Positions 1 through 9,622 of a stretch of 41,403 nt of DNA are shown here, piece after piece. Source of the stretch: an uncultured Flavobacteriaceae bacterium (GTDB lineage Bacteria > Bacteroidota > Bacteroidia > Flavobacteriales > Flavobacteriaceae). Positions within the stretch are counted from its first letter, which is position 1. Each line of letters begins with the position of its first letter. Under the pieces are notes generated by a model that saw only the letters and a list, made by a program, of their open reading frames with translations, had not been told where the DNA came from and made no database searches. A program made the position numbers and the translations under genes. The stretch covers positions 1 to 41,403 of the forward strand of contig CAJXUB010000011.1 in assembly GCA_913061125.1 (NCBI GenBank), given 5' to 3'.

Positions 1-23
1 TTAAGATTTGCATCATATCATAA

Positions 24-53
24 ATAAAAAACCCTCTGAATATCAAAGGGTTT
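24..53 (-). terminator. Rho-independent terminator after tRNA-Arg
   Basis: Read on the minus strand, a 7-bp stem (AAACCCT paired with AGGGTTT, positions 47-53 with 29-35) is followed directly by a T-rich tract. It lies about 6 nt past the 3' end of the tRNA and should end the yqeY/tRNA-Arg transcript. Confidence 0.8.
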
Positions 54-58
54 ATATG

Positions 59-132
59 TGACTGCGAAAGGAGTCGAACCTTCAACCGCTGGAGCCGAAA
101 TCCAGTGCTCTATCCAATTGAGCTACGCAGCC
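59..132 (-). tRNA. tRNA-Arg, anticodon TCG (reads CGA)
   Basis: The minus strand folds into a complete cloverleaf. The 7-bp acceptor stem is GGCTGCG with CGCAGTC (one G-T pair). The anticodon stem CTGGA/TCCAG encloses the loop TTTCGGC, giving anticodon TCG. The T-loop contains GGTTCGA. The discriminator base is A, and CCA is not encoded (CAT follows), so it must be added after transcription. The 5' end is only 6 nt after the upstream yqeY stop codon, so co-transcription and release by RNase P are likely (inference). Confidence 0.95.
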
Positions 133-138
133 ATTTAT

Positions 139-588
139 TTAAATTAAATTTTTCTTTACAAGCGTCGAAATAGTTTTACCATCGGTTTGTCCTTCCAATT
201 TTTTACTCAAAAACCCCATCACTTTTCCCATATCTTTCATGCTTTCAGCACCAAGCGTTTGTATGGCCTCTAAAACATGTTGTTCTACTTCAGCTTCAGA
301 GAGCATTTCTGGAAGAAATTGACCAATTATTTCAGCCTCAGCAAGTTCTGGAGCTGCCAAGTCAGGGCGTTGTTGTTCGCTGAAGATAGCAGCACTGTCT
401 TGGCGTTGTTTGACTAATTTTTGAAGGAGTTTAACTTCCTCAGCCTCAGTCATTTCAGCTTTTGATCCGCTTTCAGTTTGCGCCAATAAAATGGCAGATT
501 TTACGGAACGAAGCGCTGTAAGGGCCACCGCATCTTTGGATTTCATGGCAGCTTTCATGGCGATCATAATCGAAGTTTGTAAACTCAT
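139..588 (-). CDS. yqeY: GatB/YqeY domain-containing protein
   Basis: A 149-residue YqeY-family protein. The family resembles the tRNA-binding C-terminal domain of the GatB amidotransferase subunit, but its cellular role is not settled. The N-terminus MSLQTSIMIAMKAAMKSKD, the segment LRSVKSAIL and the C-terminal VMGFLSKKLEGQTDGK are family hallmarks. I chose the ATG at 586-588 because it matches the usual family start; an in-frame ATG 36 nt upstream lies inside the promoter. The gene follows ftsZ on the same strand but appears to have its own promoter, and it is followed almost immediately by tRNA-Arg. Confidence 0.9.
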   Translation of the reverse strand: MSLQTSIMIAMKAAMKSKDAVALTALRSVKSAILLAQTESGSKAEMTEAEEVKLLQKLVKQRQDSAAIFSEQQRPDLAAPELAEAEIIGQFLPEMLSEAEVEQHVLEAIQTLGAESMKDMGKVMGFLSKKLEGQTDGKTISTLVKKNLI

Positions 589-611
589 TTTACGATTGTT
601 TTTTTGGGCTA

Positions 612-641
612 CGAATATACGCAATTATATCCTTGAACAAA
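612..641 (-). promoter_or_regulatory. Bacteroidota-type promoter for yqeY/tRNA-Arg
   Basis: On the minus strand TTTG (638-641) is separated by 18 nt from TATATTCG (612-619), one mismatch from the Bacteroidota -7 consensus TAnnTTTG. The predicted start of transcription is just upstream of the chosen yqeY ATG, giving a short leader. It lies in the ftsZ-yqeY gap, where I see no terminator, so read-through from ftsZ is also possible. Confidence 0.5.
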
Positions 642-669
642 TGGGATTAATGAAAAAAATCTGAGGTGA

Positions 670-2610
670 CTAATCCACATTGTCGTGCAAAAAGGAGTTA
701 TTGGTACGGACCTGAACATCTTGATTCTCGTCGGCTGACAAAGACGTTCTTGAAAACAATGACTGAGAACCTTCATTGGAATCGCTCAGCTCAACTCCTT
801 GTCGTTTGTATGCTGGTTCTTTTTCAATTTCTTCAATTTTGGAAGCGTTAAATTTATAATTAAAGGCCTTCATCTTTTTTCGTCTTTCGTCCGCTCTATC
901 GCGTAAGGTTTTGGATATCGGACTGTCGAATGGGTTTCCAACTTCTTCAGGAGCGGTTGAAACGTGTTGCTCCTTCACAGTAATTTTGGTGAAAACCAAT
1001 TCTTCTTCAGCTTCAACTTCGATTTCATCAGGGTGTGCTTCAATAGCGAGTTTTTGACCTGTCTGTTCCAAAACGATATGGTCGTCTAAAGTGTAACGAC
1101 ACTCACTTTCGGGACTGGTTTCTGCAACTGGAATAAGTTCTATGTACTCATCAACTTCAATCTCATTGACATGATCTTCCAATTCAAAAACTTCAGCTTC
1201 TGAACGAATTGAATCTTGTTTAAGCTCGGCCAATGGCAGGTCAAAAGTCAACACGGTTTGTTCCTCAACACTAATTTGATCTGTAGATTCTGCAATTTCT
1301 GCGGTTTCAGTAATGTCGGTAATGTTGTTGATAATAAATTCATCATCATTAGCATCAACCCCTTGAACCAACTCATAATCAACACTAATATCTTTAATCC
1401 GTTCAGTGGTTGGAATTAAATCCATCGTTTCTTGAGAAAATTCTTCCAAAGACTCCTCTTCAAAATCCTCCTCAAGTTGATGTACAACAGCGACTGAATT
1501 TCCGTCATTTTTCAAGACGTCTTGAGGGCGAAGATCATTTGATGGTGTCAAATCGTGTTGCATCATTTGCTCATCCTCCAAGGCATGAACCACTTTTTTC
1601 GGTTCCACGTTGGTAATGACATTTTGTTGATGCGCATCAAAACCGGTAGCAATAATGGTTACAGAAATGGCCTCTCCCAGCGAGTCGTCCTCGCCAACAC
1701 CCATAATAATATTTGCACCCTGGCCGGCTTCGGCCTGAATGTGGTCATTGATTTCGCCGATTTCATCGATAGTAATTTCAAGATTTCCAGAAACTATGAG
1801 CAGTAATACGTTTTTGGTACCTGTGATTTTATTATCGTTGAGCAGTGGCGAATCTAGCGCTGCCGTAATGGCTTTTTTGGCTCTGTTATCCCCGATGGCG
1901 GTGGCAGAACCCATAATGGCAGTTCCGCTCTTACTCAATACGGTTTTGGCATCGCGCAAATCAATATTTTGAGTGTAATGATGGGTTATAACTTCTGCTA
2001 TGCCACGAGCTGCAGTGGAAAGGACTTCGTCTGCTTTTGAAAATCCTGCTTTAAAACCTAAATTCCCATAAACCTCTCGAAGTTTATTGTTGTTGATAAT
2101 AACCAAAGAATCAACCACTTGCCGCAATTTTTCTATCCCCTTATGCGCCTGAGTGTTTCTAATTTTTCCTTCAAACTGAAAAGGCATGGTTACTATTCCA
2201 ACGGTAAGAATATCCATATCCATTGCCATTTTAGCAATAATCGGTGCGGCTCCTGTTCCGGTTCCACCGCCCATTCCAGCTGTTATAAATACCATTTTGG
2301 TATTGGTGTTGAGCATGGCTCGTATGTCCTCTAAACTTTCGACGGCTGCTTGTTCTCCGATGTCTGGGTTTGCTCCGGCTCCTAGTCCTTCCGTCAGATT
2401 AACACCCAGTTGAATTTTGTTGGGGACACCGCTATTGTTTAGCGCTTGTGCATCGGTGTTGCATATGACAAAATCGACGCCTTTTATCCCTAAGTTAAAC
2501 ATGTGATTGATGGCATTACTACCGCCACCACCAACGCCGATGACCTTAATCACGTTGGATTGATTTTTTGGAAGATCAAATGTAATTCCAAATTCGTTGT
2601 TGCTGCTCAT
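670..2610 (-). CDS. ftsZ: Cell division protein FtsZ
   Basis: The tubulin-like GTPase that polymerises into the Z-ring; 646 residues, much longer than E. coli FtsZ (383) because of a long tail. The GTP-binding signature GGGTGTG is at about 114-120 and the T7-loop NIDLRD at 215-220, which supplies the catalytic aspartates to the next subunit. The globular domain ends near 330. A very acidic, low-complexity linker follows to about 590. A segment EPAYKRQG (about 598-605) resembles the conserved FtsZ C-terminal peptide that binds FtsA, but here about 40 more residues follow it. It is the last gene of the dcw operon, 28 nt after ftsA. Confidence 0.98.
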   Translation of the reverse strand: MSSNNEFGITFDLPKNQSNVIKVIGVGGGGSNAINHMFNLGIKGVDFVICNTDAQALNNSGVPNKIQLGVNLTEGLGAGANPDIGEQAAVESLEDIRAMLNTNTKMVFITAGMGGGTGTGAAPIIAKMAMDMDILTVGIVTMPFQFEGKIRNTQAHKGIEKLRQVVDSLVIINNNKLREVYGNLGFKAGFSKADEVLSTAARGIAEVITHHYTQNIDLRDAKTVLSKSGTAIMGSATAIGDNRAKKAITAALDSPLLNDNKITGTKNVLLLIVSGNLEITIDEIGEINDHIQAEAGQGANIIMGVGEDDSLGEAISVTIIATGFDAHQQNVITNVEPKKVVHALEDEQMMQHDLTPSNDLRPQDVLKNDGNSVAVVHQLEEDFEEESLEEFSQETMDLIPTTERIKDISVDYELVQGVDANDDEFIINNITDITETAEIAESTDQISVEEQTVLTFDLPLAELKQDSIRSEAEVFELEDHVNEIEVDEYIELIPVAETSPESECRYTLDDHIVLEQTGQKLAIEAHPDEIEVEAEEELVFTKITVKEQHVSTAPEEVGNPFDSPISKTLRDRADERRKKMKAFNYKFNASKIEEIEKEPAYKRQGVELSDSNEGSQSLFSRTSLSADENQDVQVRTNNSFLHDNVD

Positions 2611-2638
2611 TGTATTAAAAATTTATATTGTGTGTTGG

Positions 2639-3937
2639 TTATTCTGCATTTTCTAAAAAGTCTTTGACTCTTTCGGTTAGTTTTTCTAAAAATCCTTTGG
2701 TGCGTTTTGGTGGGGCTTCTTGGGGTATTTCATCATTCGGCTCTTCAGGTTCAAAGACTATAGTCTCTATTTTTTCTTGGCGTTGCAATCCATCTAAAAC
2801 AAGCCCTACAGCTGTAGCATAAAGCGGACTGGTGATGTCACTATCGCTATCCCCTGCCAAATGCTCATTGGGGTAACCCACTCGGGTATCCATACCCGTA
2901 ATATACTCCACCAACTGCTTCAAATGGTTAAGCTGGCTGCCGCCACCCGTTAGTACAATTCCTGCTATGAGTTTTTTCTTTTGCTCTTCGTGGCCGTAAT
3001 TTTTAATTTCAACATACACTTGTTCAATAATTTCTACGACCCTAGCATGAATAATTTTAGATAGATTTTTTAGGGTTATTTCTTTCGGATCGCGGCCACG
3101 CAACCCAGGAATAGATACGATTTCGTTGTCTTTATTCTCGCCCGGCCAGGCAGATCCAAATTTAATTTTTAACAACTCGGCTTGTTTTTCAATTATGGAA
3201 CACCCTTCCTTAATATCCTCAGTAATGACATTACCACCAAATGGAATGACTGCGGTGTGACGAATAATCCCGTCTTTAAAAACGGCCAAATCTGTGGTCC
3301 CACCACCAATATCAATCAGAGCCACACCCGCTTCTTTTTCTTCTTGACTTAAAACCGCCTTGGCCGAGGCCAGTGGTTCAAGAGTGATGCCTGACAGCCC
3401 CAATCCGGCCGTTTGGACACAACGGCCAATATTTCGAATGGAAGAAACTTGCCCGACTACAACATGAAAATTGGCTTCCAACCGCTCGCCGTACATTCCG
3501 ATGGGCTCTTTAATTTCGGCCTGACCATCCACCTTGAAATCCTGAGGCAAAACATGAATAATTTCTTCCCCTGGTAACATCACCAATTTATGAACTTGAT
3601 TGATTAAACGGTCGATGTCATCTTCATTAATAACTTCCTCTGCATTGGGTCTGGTGATGTAGTCGCTGTGTTGCAAGCTTCGGATGTGCTGCCCAGCAAT
3701 ACCAACCGTCACGTCGCCAATTTTGGAATCGCAAGAGGCCTCTGCCTCTGCCACCGCCTGCTGGATGGATTGTATGGTTTGGGTAATGTTATTAACCACC
3801 CCCCTGTGAACGCCCAAACTTTTAGCTTTACCAACTCCGATGGTTTCCAGCTTACCATATTGATTTTTTCGTCCAATCATGGCCACTATTTTTGTGGTTC
3901 CAATATCTAAGCCAACTGCAATATTTTCACTTTCCAT
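2639..3937 (-). CDS. ftsA: Cell division protein FtsA
   Basis: An actin-family ATPase that tethers FtsZ to the cytoplasmic membrane and recruits later division proteins; 432 residues. The phosphate-1 motif DIGTTK is at 11-16, the phosphate-2 motif DIGGGTTD at 209-216 and the adenosine motif VLTGGGSQL at 328-336. After an acidic, Pro-rich linker (about 395-412) the last residues (about 414-429, KGFLEKLTERVKDFLE) form the expected amphipathic membrane-targeting helix. It lies 7 nt after ftsQ and 28 nt before ftsZ, the classic ftsQ-ftsA-ftsZ order. Confidence 0.97.
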   Translation of the reverse strand: MESENIAVGLDIGTTKIVAMIGRKNQYGKLETIGVGKAKSLGVHRGVVNNITQTIQSIQQAVAEAEASCDSKIGDVTVGIAGQHIRSLQHSDYITRPNAEEVINEDDIDRLINQVHKLVMLPGEEIIHVLPQDFKVDGQAEIKEPIGMYGERLEANFHVVVGQVSSIRNIGRCVQTAGLGLSGITLEPLASAKAVLSQEEKEAGVALIDIGGGTTDLAVFKDGIIRHTAVIPFGGNVITEDIKEGCSIIEKQAELLKIKFGSAWPGENKDNEIVSIPGLRGRDPKEITLKNLSKIIHARVVEIIEQVYVEIKNYGHEEQKKKLIAGIVLTGGGSQLNHLKQLVEYITGMDTRVGYPNEHLAGDSDSDITSPLYATAVGLVLDGLQRQEKIETIVFEPEEPNDEIPQEAPPKRTKGFLEKLTERVKDFLENAE

Positions 3938-3944
3938 AGTCTAA

Positions 3945-4664
3945 TTATTTTTTGGTACAAACAACCTGATGGTCGAATTGTAAATTGATACTTTTATACT
4001 GTTGTATTATGTTATCACTTTTCGCTTTTTGATAAAACGCCTTTAGATTCCTAAATTTTTGATTCAATCGATCTGTATTTCCTATAATGACCTCAAAATC
4101 ACAATCTCGTAGTCGAACCGACACCTTAGACTCAATATCCACTGTGATATCGGTAACATTCAGGTTTAAAAATTGGTCTTTTTTAATGGCTTTAATGACC
4201 TCGAAAACCTGCGGAATTGTTGCCACATTATCAGGCCCGTGAACCAGCATCACACGAGCACTATGTTCATCCGACAATGGCATCATTTTTCCGTAACTGT
4301 CAATGTAAAATGGCGGCTCTGAAACAACTCTTGCTATTGGCTTTCGTTGTGTAATTTCGAGCTTAACTTCCCCATTTACAGTAAGATAGGCTTCGGCACT
4401 TTCTATCATTTGATGCGACGAAAGTTTGGACTCTAACCCTTTCAAATCTAAAACTTCTTTAGACACACACTCGAGAGATTCTTGATTTTGTATTAACAAT
4501 TTATTAACCGTAGATTTACTAATATACAGCGTATTATCGCCCACAAAATCAACCTGGACATTGGCAATGGGTTGCGCATTATTTCGAAAGGATGAAAATG
4601 CGTACAACACCAGCACCAACGCAGCGACCAACATACCTTTCATGATGTTCAGAAACTTACCCAT
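3945..4664 (-). CDS. ftsQ: Cell division protein FtsQ
   Basis: A bitopic inner-membrane protein that links the Z-ring to septal peptidoglycan synthesis through the FtsL/FtsB partners; 239 residues. A short cytoplasmic start is followed by one transmembrane helix (about 9-25) and then a periplasmic POTRA-like region containing EITQRKPIARV and FYIDSYGKMMPLS, both typical of FtsQ. Sequence conservation in this family is low, so the call also rests on size, topology and its place between murC and ftsA. Its start overlaps the murC end by 8 nt, indicating translational coupling. Confidence 0.9.
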   Translation of the reverse strand: MGKFLNIMKGMLVAALVLVLYAFSSFRNNAQPIANVQVDFVGDNTLYISKSTVNKLLIQNQESLECVSKEVLDLKGLESKLSSHQMIESAEAYLTVNGEVKLEITQRKPIARVVSEPPFYIDSYGKMMPLSDEHSARVMLVHGPDNVATIPQVFEVIKAIKKDQFLNLNVTDITVDIESKVSVRLRDCDFEVIIGNTDRLNQKFRNLKAFYQKAKSDNIIQQYKSINLQFDHQVVCTKK

Positions 4665-6006
4665 CGATTAATGCCTGTTTTAGGGGTTCAACTTCCGCTC
4701 CAATATCACCCGCACCAAGGGTTACCAACAGAGGGTTTCCTATAGCTTTGATAGCATCAACCAGGGCTGATTTTTGAACTAATGTTTTATACCGCGATTT
4801 AATTTTTTTTAGTAACCACTCAGATGTTATTCCCTCTATAGGACGTTCTCTGGCTGGATATATATCGAGCAACAACACCGCATCAAACTCTGATAGCACT
4901 TTGGCAAATTCAGAAGCAAAATCTTGAGTCCTGCTGTACAAATGGGGCTGAAAAACTGCAGTGGCTTTCTGGTTTGGGTGCATTTCTTTCAGGGCGTTAG
5001 AAACCGCAAGAAGTTCCTTGGGATGGTGTGCATAGTCGTCAATAAATACGAGGTTGTCATTTTTTAGAATGTAGGAAAATCGGCGTTTTACGCCTTTATA
5101 ATCTTTTAGAGCATTGCGAAGTGCGTCTTCAGAAATCCCTTTTTCTATGGCCATAGCCAACGCAACAACGGCATTTGACAGATTGTGTTTTCCAGCCATG
5201 TTAAGCTCAAAATTTCTAATGCAATTTGAAGGTGTTTTTAAATCAAAATGATAGGTTCCATTGTTTACAGTTAGATTAATTGCGGCGTAATCGGCTTGAG
5301 TCTCAACTCCGTAAGTTATTCCCGCCATGGGAACCTCATGGTGGACAAATAAACGCCCATCGTTAGGGAGAAGTTTTGCGAAATTTTCAAAGGCTTGAGC
5401 CAACGTTTTTGCATCGCCATAAATGTCCAAATGATCGGGATCAATGGCTGTAATGCAAGCAAAATTGGGTCGAAGCGATAGGAAAGAACGGTCAAATTCG
5501 TCGGCTTCCACCACCGTTATTTCGTTGCCATTTTGAATCAAATTCGAGTTGTAATTTTCTGAAATCCCACCAAGAAATGCCGTAGCTTTTTGATTGGTAC
5601 TTTCTAACAAATACCCCAAAATACTGCTCGTTGTAGTTTTGCCATGCGTTCCTGCTACTGCCATGCAAAACGTGTCTTGTGTGACATGTCCTAGAACCTG
5701 TGCTCTTTTTAGTATTTCAAAACCATGAGATCTAAAATAATTCAGAATAGCATTCGTGTTTGGTACGGCTGGTGTGTAAACTACTAAAGTGTAATGGCGA
5801 TTCAACGCAGTGGAATTAATCGCATTTATGCTGTCATTAAATACAACCTCAATGCCTTTGTCTAGTAGTGCATTTGTAATCGCGCTTGGGGTTTTGTCGT
5901 AACCTGAAACGGTTTTGCCAGCTGCATGGAAATAATGGGCCAAGGCACTCATTCCAATGCCTCCAATTCCTACGAAATAGATATGTTCAAACCGCTTTAA
6001 ATTCAT
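4657..6006 (-). CDS. murC: UDP-N-acetylmuramate--L-alanine ligase MurC
   Basis: A cytoplasmic ATP-dependent ligase that adds L-Ala to UDP-MurNAc, the first step of the peptidoglycan stem peptide; 449 residues. The N-terminal UDP-binding loop GIGGIGMS is at 13-20, the ATP P-loop GTHGKTTT at 119-126, the [10 protein letters not shown] metal/ATP segment in the middle, and the C-terminal-domain signature DDYAHHP is present. It overlaps murG by 4 nt (ATGA type) and ftsQ by 8 nt. No murB or ddl follows, unlike in the E. coli dcw cluster. Confidence 0.97.
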   Translation of the reverse strand: MNLKRFEHIYFVGIGGIGMSALAHYFHAAGKTVSGYDKTPSAITNALLDKGIEVVFNDSINAINSTALNRHYTLVVYTPAVPNTNAILNYFRSHGFEILKRAQVLGHVTQDTFCMAVAGTHGKTTTSSILGYLLESTNQKATAFLGGISENYNSNLIQNGNEITVVEADEFDRSFLSLRPNFACITAIDPDHLDIYGDAKTLAQAFENFAKLLPNDGRLFVHHEVPMAGITYGVETQADYAAINLTVNNGTYHFDLKTPSNCIRNFELNMAGKHNLSNAVVALAMAIEKGISEDALRNALKDYKGVKRRFSYILKNDNLVFIDDYAHHPKELLAVSNALKEMHPNQKATAVFQPHLYSRTQDFASEFAKVLSEFDAVLLLDIYPARERPIEGITSEWLLKKIKSRYKTLVQKSALVDAIKAIGNPLLVTLGAGDIGAEVEPLKQALIDG

Positions 6007-7097
6007 GTGCTCAACAATTTTAAAACTTCACCCAAAATGGCGTCCGTAGCCGATGGTTTGGCCAATTGCTTAATATTTGTTTTCAAGGTGTTTTGTAAAG
6101 TTTCGGATTGAATTAACTCTGAAAATTTGGCTTCAAATTTTGAATTCAAATCTGATTCTTTAATTAGAATGGCAGCTTTGGCATCCGCAACAGTTTTGGC
6201 ATTTTGGGTTTGATGGTCTTCAGCAACATTTGGAGATGGAATAAAAATGACCGGTTTTGCCACCAAGCACAACTCAGAAACCGAGCTGGCACCCGCTCGC
6301 GAAATCACAAAATCTGCGGCCGCATAAGCCAAATCCATACGCCCTATGTAATCCAAAACTTGAACATCTTGATTGGAGTGGTAAGGTTTGAAGGTGTTAA
6401 AATATAAAGCACCGCATTGCCAAATCAACTGAATGTTATTTTGTTTAAAATAATTTAATTTACTTTCAACAAGTTCATTTATGCGTTTTGCACCAAGACT
6501 ACCTCCCAAAACCAATAACGTTTTCTTTGTTGTGTCTAAATCGAAATGGGCATTCGCCGCCTCTGTTTTGGCTTCTAACTCCAGGATATCTTGCCGCACA
6601 GGATTTCCAGTGAGTACGATTTTTTGTTTGGGAAAAAATCGAGATAAATTCCCATAAGCAACACATATGGTGTGCGCGCGTTTTGCTAATAATTTATTGG
6701 TTATCCCGGGGTAAGAATTTTGCTCTTGTATCAGTGTAGGAATGCCAAAAAGTGACGCCACAAACAACACTGGACCACTTGCAAAACCTCCCGTTCCAAT
6801 GGCAATAGTGGGTCTAAATCTAACGATGGTGTACATGGCCTGAATGAGACTAACCACGAGTTTTAGAGGGAAAAGGACGTTTTTGTAAAGGTTCTTTCGT
6901 TGGAATCCAGAAATCCATAACCCCACAATGCGATAACCGGCACGGGGTACTTTTTCCATTTCCATTTTTCGATGAGCTCCAACAAATAATATTTCAGTGG
7001 TGGAATCGTGCCGTTTTAAAGCATTCGCGATGGCTAGCGCAGGATAGATATGCCCTCCTGTTCCACCGCCTGATATGATTGCTTTAAATTTTTGCAT
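6003..7097 (-). CDS. murG: UDP-GlcNAc:undecaprenyl-PP-MurNAc-pentapeptide GlcNAc transferase MurG
   Basis: A peripheral membrane GT-B glycosyltransferase that turns lipid I into lipid II on the cytoplasmic face; 364 residues. The N-terminal glycine-rich loop [11 protein letters not shown] (10-20) contacts the lipid-linked acceptor, [10 protein letters not shown] is a second G-loop, and the C-terminal nucleotide-sugar signature [10 protein letters not shown] followed by EDHQTQNA is intact. It overlaps ftsW by 1 nt and murC by 4 nt, so translation is coupled in a run of precursor genes. Confidence 0.97.
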   Translation of the reverse strand: MQKFKAIISGGGTGGHIYPALAIANALKRHDSTTEILFVGAHRKMEMEKVPRAGYRIVGLWISGFQRKNLYKNVLFPLKLVVSLIQAMYTIVRFRPTIAIGTGGFASGPVLFVASLFGIPTLIQEQNSYPGITNKLLAKRAHTICVAYGNLSRFFPKQKIVLTGNPVRQDILELEAKTEAANAHFDLDTTKKTLLVLGGSLGAKRINELVESKLNYFKQNNIQLIWQCGALYFNTFKPYHSNQDVQVLDYIGRMDLAYAAADFVISRAGASSVSELCLVAKPVIFIPSPNVAEDHQTQNAKTVADAKAAILIKESDLNSKFEAKFSELIQSETLQNTLKTNIKQLAKPSATDAILGEVLKLLST

Positions 7098-8290
7098 TAC
7101 AACGTCTCGCTTAAAATGTCTAAAGGGCTTTGTTCGTCGCCCGACTGATTTCTAATTTCTTCTCGTTTTGCGCTTACACTTAAAATAATTCCAATGGCCA
7201 AACAAGTCACCCAAATGGAAGTTCCCCCGCTGCTAATCAGTGGTAAGGTTTGTCCTGTGACTGGAAATAATTCTACGGCTACCCCCATGTTAATTAGGGC
7301 TTGAAAGATTATGGGTAATCCAACACCAATGGTGGTTAATTTGCCAAAAACAGAATCGGCCTTTTGAGCCACAACAACGATTCGAAACAGCAATAATGAG
7401 TACAATAGGATTAAAAACACTCCCCCAATGAGGCCATATTCTTCTATTATGATGGCAAAAATAAAATCTGACGACGATTGTGGCAGGAAGTTTTTTTGCA
7501 CACTTTTTCCTGGTCCGAGTCCATAAAAGCTACCCGTGGCGATAGCAATTTTGGCCTTTTCAATTTGATAATCCTCTGCGGTATCTTTATTGTCTAAAAA
7601 ATGTTCTATTCGACTGTTCCAGGTATCCACACGATTCGGCATGGCCTCTGGAAATAATTTGGCTGTCATAATAAAAAACATCAAACCCATAATAGCCATG
7701 CCTACAATTGCCGCCAAGTACCGAATGGGATACCCTCCTAAAAATACCAGCACAATGATCATGAAGAATATGATGGCGGCCGTTGAAAAATTGGCTGGTA
7801 ATATCAATACCAATACAATAAAAACTGGCAACCAAAGGTTCAACATTGAGGATTTAAAGGTGATATTTTCTTCGAAATTTTTGGATAAATAGCGCGCCAC
7901 ATAAACCATCAGAACCAATGCCGCAAGGGTAGATGGCTGAAATGTAAACCCGACTACAGGAATTCGAATCCATCGGCTGGCATTGGCCCCAGCAATGGTT
8001 GTGCCCTGAAGTAAGGTTACTACTAATAAAATGAGAATCACGGGGAACATCACCATTGAAAGGCCTCGGAAGTAGCGGTAAGGTATTTTATGAATGCCAT
8101 AAATAATGGAAAATCCTAAAAATAAATGCACAAAATGTTTGACGAAATAACCAAAAGTTTGACCGTTCCCGCCCGTGTAAGCCAAGTTACTTGCTGCACT
8201 ATACACTGGCAGAAAAGAAAATATAGCCAACAGGGCCACGATAGCCCAAATCATACGATCTCCTTTTATGTTATCTAATCTTAATTTCAT
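7097..8290 (-). CDS. ftsW: Peptidoglycan polymerase FtsW (SEDS family)
   Basis: A polytopic SEDS-family glycosyltransferase that polymerises lipid II at the septum together with FtsI; 397 residues with about ten hydrophobic helices. The large extracellular loop contains [16 protein letters not shown]; Asp275 matches the essential SEDS aspartate, although the usual H-T before it is S-S here. The C-terminal [15 protein letters not shown] is a strong FtsW/RodA signature. FtsW rather than RodA is chosen from its position between murD and murG. It abuts murD (next base) and overlaps murG by 1 nt. Confidence 0.95.
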   Translation of the reverse strand: MKLRLDNIKGDRMIWAIVALLAIFSFLPVYSAASNLAYTGGNGQTFGYFVKHFVHLFLGFSIIYGIHKIPYRYFRGLSMVMFPVILILLVVTLLQGTTIAGANASRWIRIPVVGFTFQPSTLAALVLMVYVARYLSKNFEENITFKSSMLNLWLPVFIVLVLILPANFSTAAIIFFMIIVLVFLGGYPIRYLAAIVGMAIMGLMFFIMTAKLFPEAMPNRVDTWNSRIEHFLDNKDTAEDYQIEKAKIAIATGSFYGLGPGKSVQKNFLPQSSSDFIFAIIIEEYGLIGGVFLILLYSLLLFRIVVVAQKADSVFGKLTTIGVGLPIIFQALINMGVAVELFPVTGQTLPLISSGGTSIWVTCLAIGIILSVSAKREEIRNQSGDEQSPLDILSETL

Positions 8291-9622
8291 TTACAACTGA
8301 CGAACTTCGTTTTTAAATTGTTGACCTCTATCTTCATAATTTTTAAACAAATCAAAACTGGCACAGGCCGGGGAAAGGAGGACATTATCTCCGGCGCGCG
8401 CAATGTTGTAAGCAATTTTTACAGCTTCGGACATAAATTGTGTTTCAATCATAACATCCACCATGGATTCAAAATTTTCGAACAATGCCTCGTTGTGTTT
8501 ACCCAAGCAGATTATGGCCTTGACCTTCTCATTCACAAAGGGATACAACGCCGTGTAATCGTTGCCTTTGTCCACCCCGCCAACGATCCAAACCGTTGGA
8601 GCATTCATGCTTTCCAATGCAAAATAGGTGGCATTAACGTTCGTTGCTTTGGAGTCGTTAATGTATTGTACTTTGTTGATTTTTAGCACTTGCTCAAGCC
8701 GATGTTCCGCCCCTTGAAAGCACTCTAAACTTTCTCGAATGGTATCTTTTCGAATCTTTAACAGATGCGCTACAGTAGCGGCAGCCATGGCATTTTTGAT
8801 GTTATGTTTACCTTCTAAAGCTAAATTTGATGTTGGCATTTTGATCGTTTTATTGTTGTACGTAATTGTAATATGTTGATTGTCGAAAAAAGCCCCTTGC
8901 GCCACTGTTTTCTGCAACGAAAAAGGCAATAATGTGGATTGAATGTTGTGAGAATTTAGATGATGCTGAATCACAGGGTCATCGGCATCATATATCAAAA
9001 AATCTTCGGCCGATTGATTCATGGCTATTCTAAATTTTGAAGCGATGTAATTTTCAAACTTATAATCATATCGGTCTAAATGATCTGGAGTGATGTTGGT
9101 AATCACAGCAATGTGGGGACAAAATTTTTGGATTCCATCCAACTGAAAACTACTGAGCTCCAACACGAAATGTTCTGGATTGGTTAGAGCTTGTTTGGCA
9201 AAACTATCGCCAATATTTCCAGCCATAATGACCTCGAAATTGGCTCGTGACAACACGTGATGTATCATCATCGTTGTTGTTGTCTTTCCGTTACTCCCTG
9301 TAACACCAATGATATTTGCGGCTGTAAATTGTGCTGCAAATTCTATTTCTGAAATGACAGGTATTTCATGATTAATTAATTGTTGAACTATATCAACTTG
9401 CTCTGAAATTCCTGGACTTTTCATGACCACATTGGCATTTAGAATTTTGGAAGCCGTATGTTGCCCCTCCTCCCATTCAATCGCATGATGTTTAAGAACG
9501 TCCTTATACTTGGCTTGAATTGTTCCAAAATCTGAAACAAACACCTCAAATCCTTTCGCATTTCCCAACAGCGCTGTTCCCACACCGCTTTCGCCACCAC
9601 CAAGAACTACCAACCGATTCAT
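8291..9622 (-). CDS. murD: UDP-MurNAc-L-alanine--D-glutamate ligase MurD
   Basis: A cytoplasmic Mur ligase that adds D-Glu to UDP-MurNAc-L-Ala; 443 residues. It shows an N-terminal Rossmann loop GGGESGVG (8-15), the ATP P-loop GVTGSNGKTTT (106-116), the ELSSFQLD segment and the C-terminal YINDSKATN motif that is characteristic of MurD. It starts the base after the mraY stop and ends the base before ftsW begins, so there is no spacer on either side. Confidence 0.97.
   Translation of the reverse strand: MNRLVVLGGGESGVGTALLGNAKGFEVFVSDFGTIQAKYKDVLKHHAIEWEEGQHTASKILNANVVMKSPGISEQVDIVQQLINHEIPVISEIEFAAQFTAANIIGVTGSNGKTTTTMMIHHVLSRANFEVIMAGNIGDSFAKQALTNPEHFVLELSSFQLDGIQKFCPHIAVITNITPDHLDRYDYKFENYIASKFRIAMNQSAEDFLIYDADDPVIQHHLNSHNIQSTLLPFSLQKTVAQGAFFDNQHITITYNNKTIKMPTSNLALEGKHNIKNAMAAATVAHLLKIRKDTIRESLECFQGAEHRLEQVLKINKVQYINDSKATNVNATYFALESMNAPTVWIVGGVDKGNDYTALYPFVNEKVKAIICLGKHNEALFENFESMVDVMIETQFMSEAVKIAYNIARAGDNVLLSPACASFDLFKNYEDRGQQFKNEVRQL

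Noticed and set aside
645-676. GGATTA/TAATCC inverted repeat after ftsZ as a terminator
   Set aside because: 6-bp stem with a loop above 20 nt and the T-run inside the loop instead of after the stem.
7590-7892. 100-codon plus-strand frame opposite ftsW
   Set aside because: Reverse complement of membrane-helix codons often stays open; no independent evidence for a gene.
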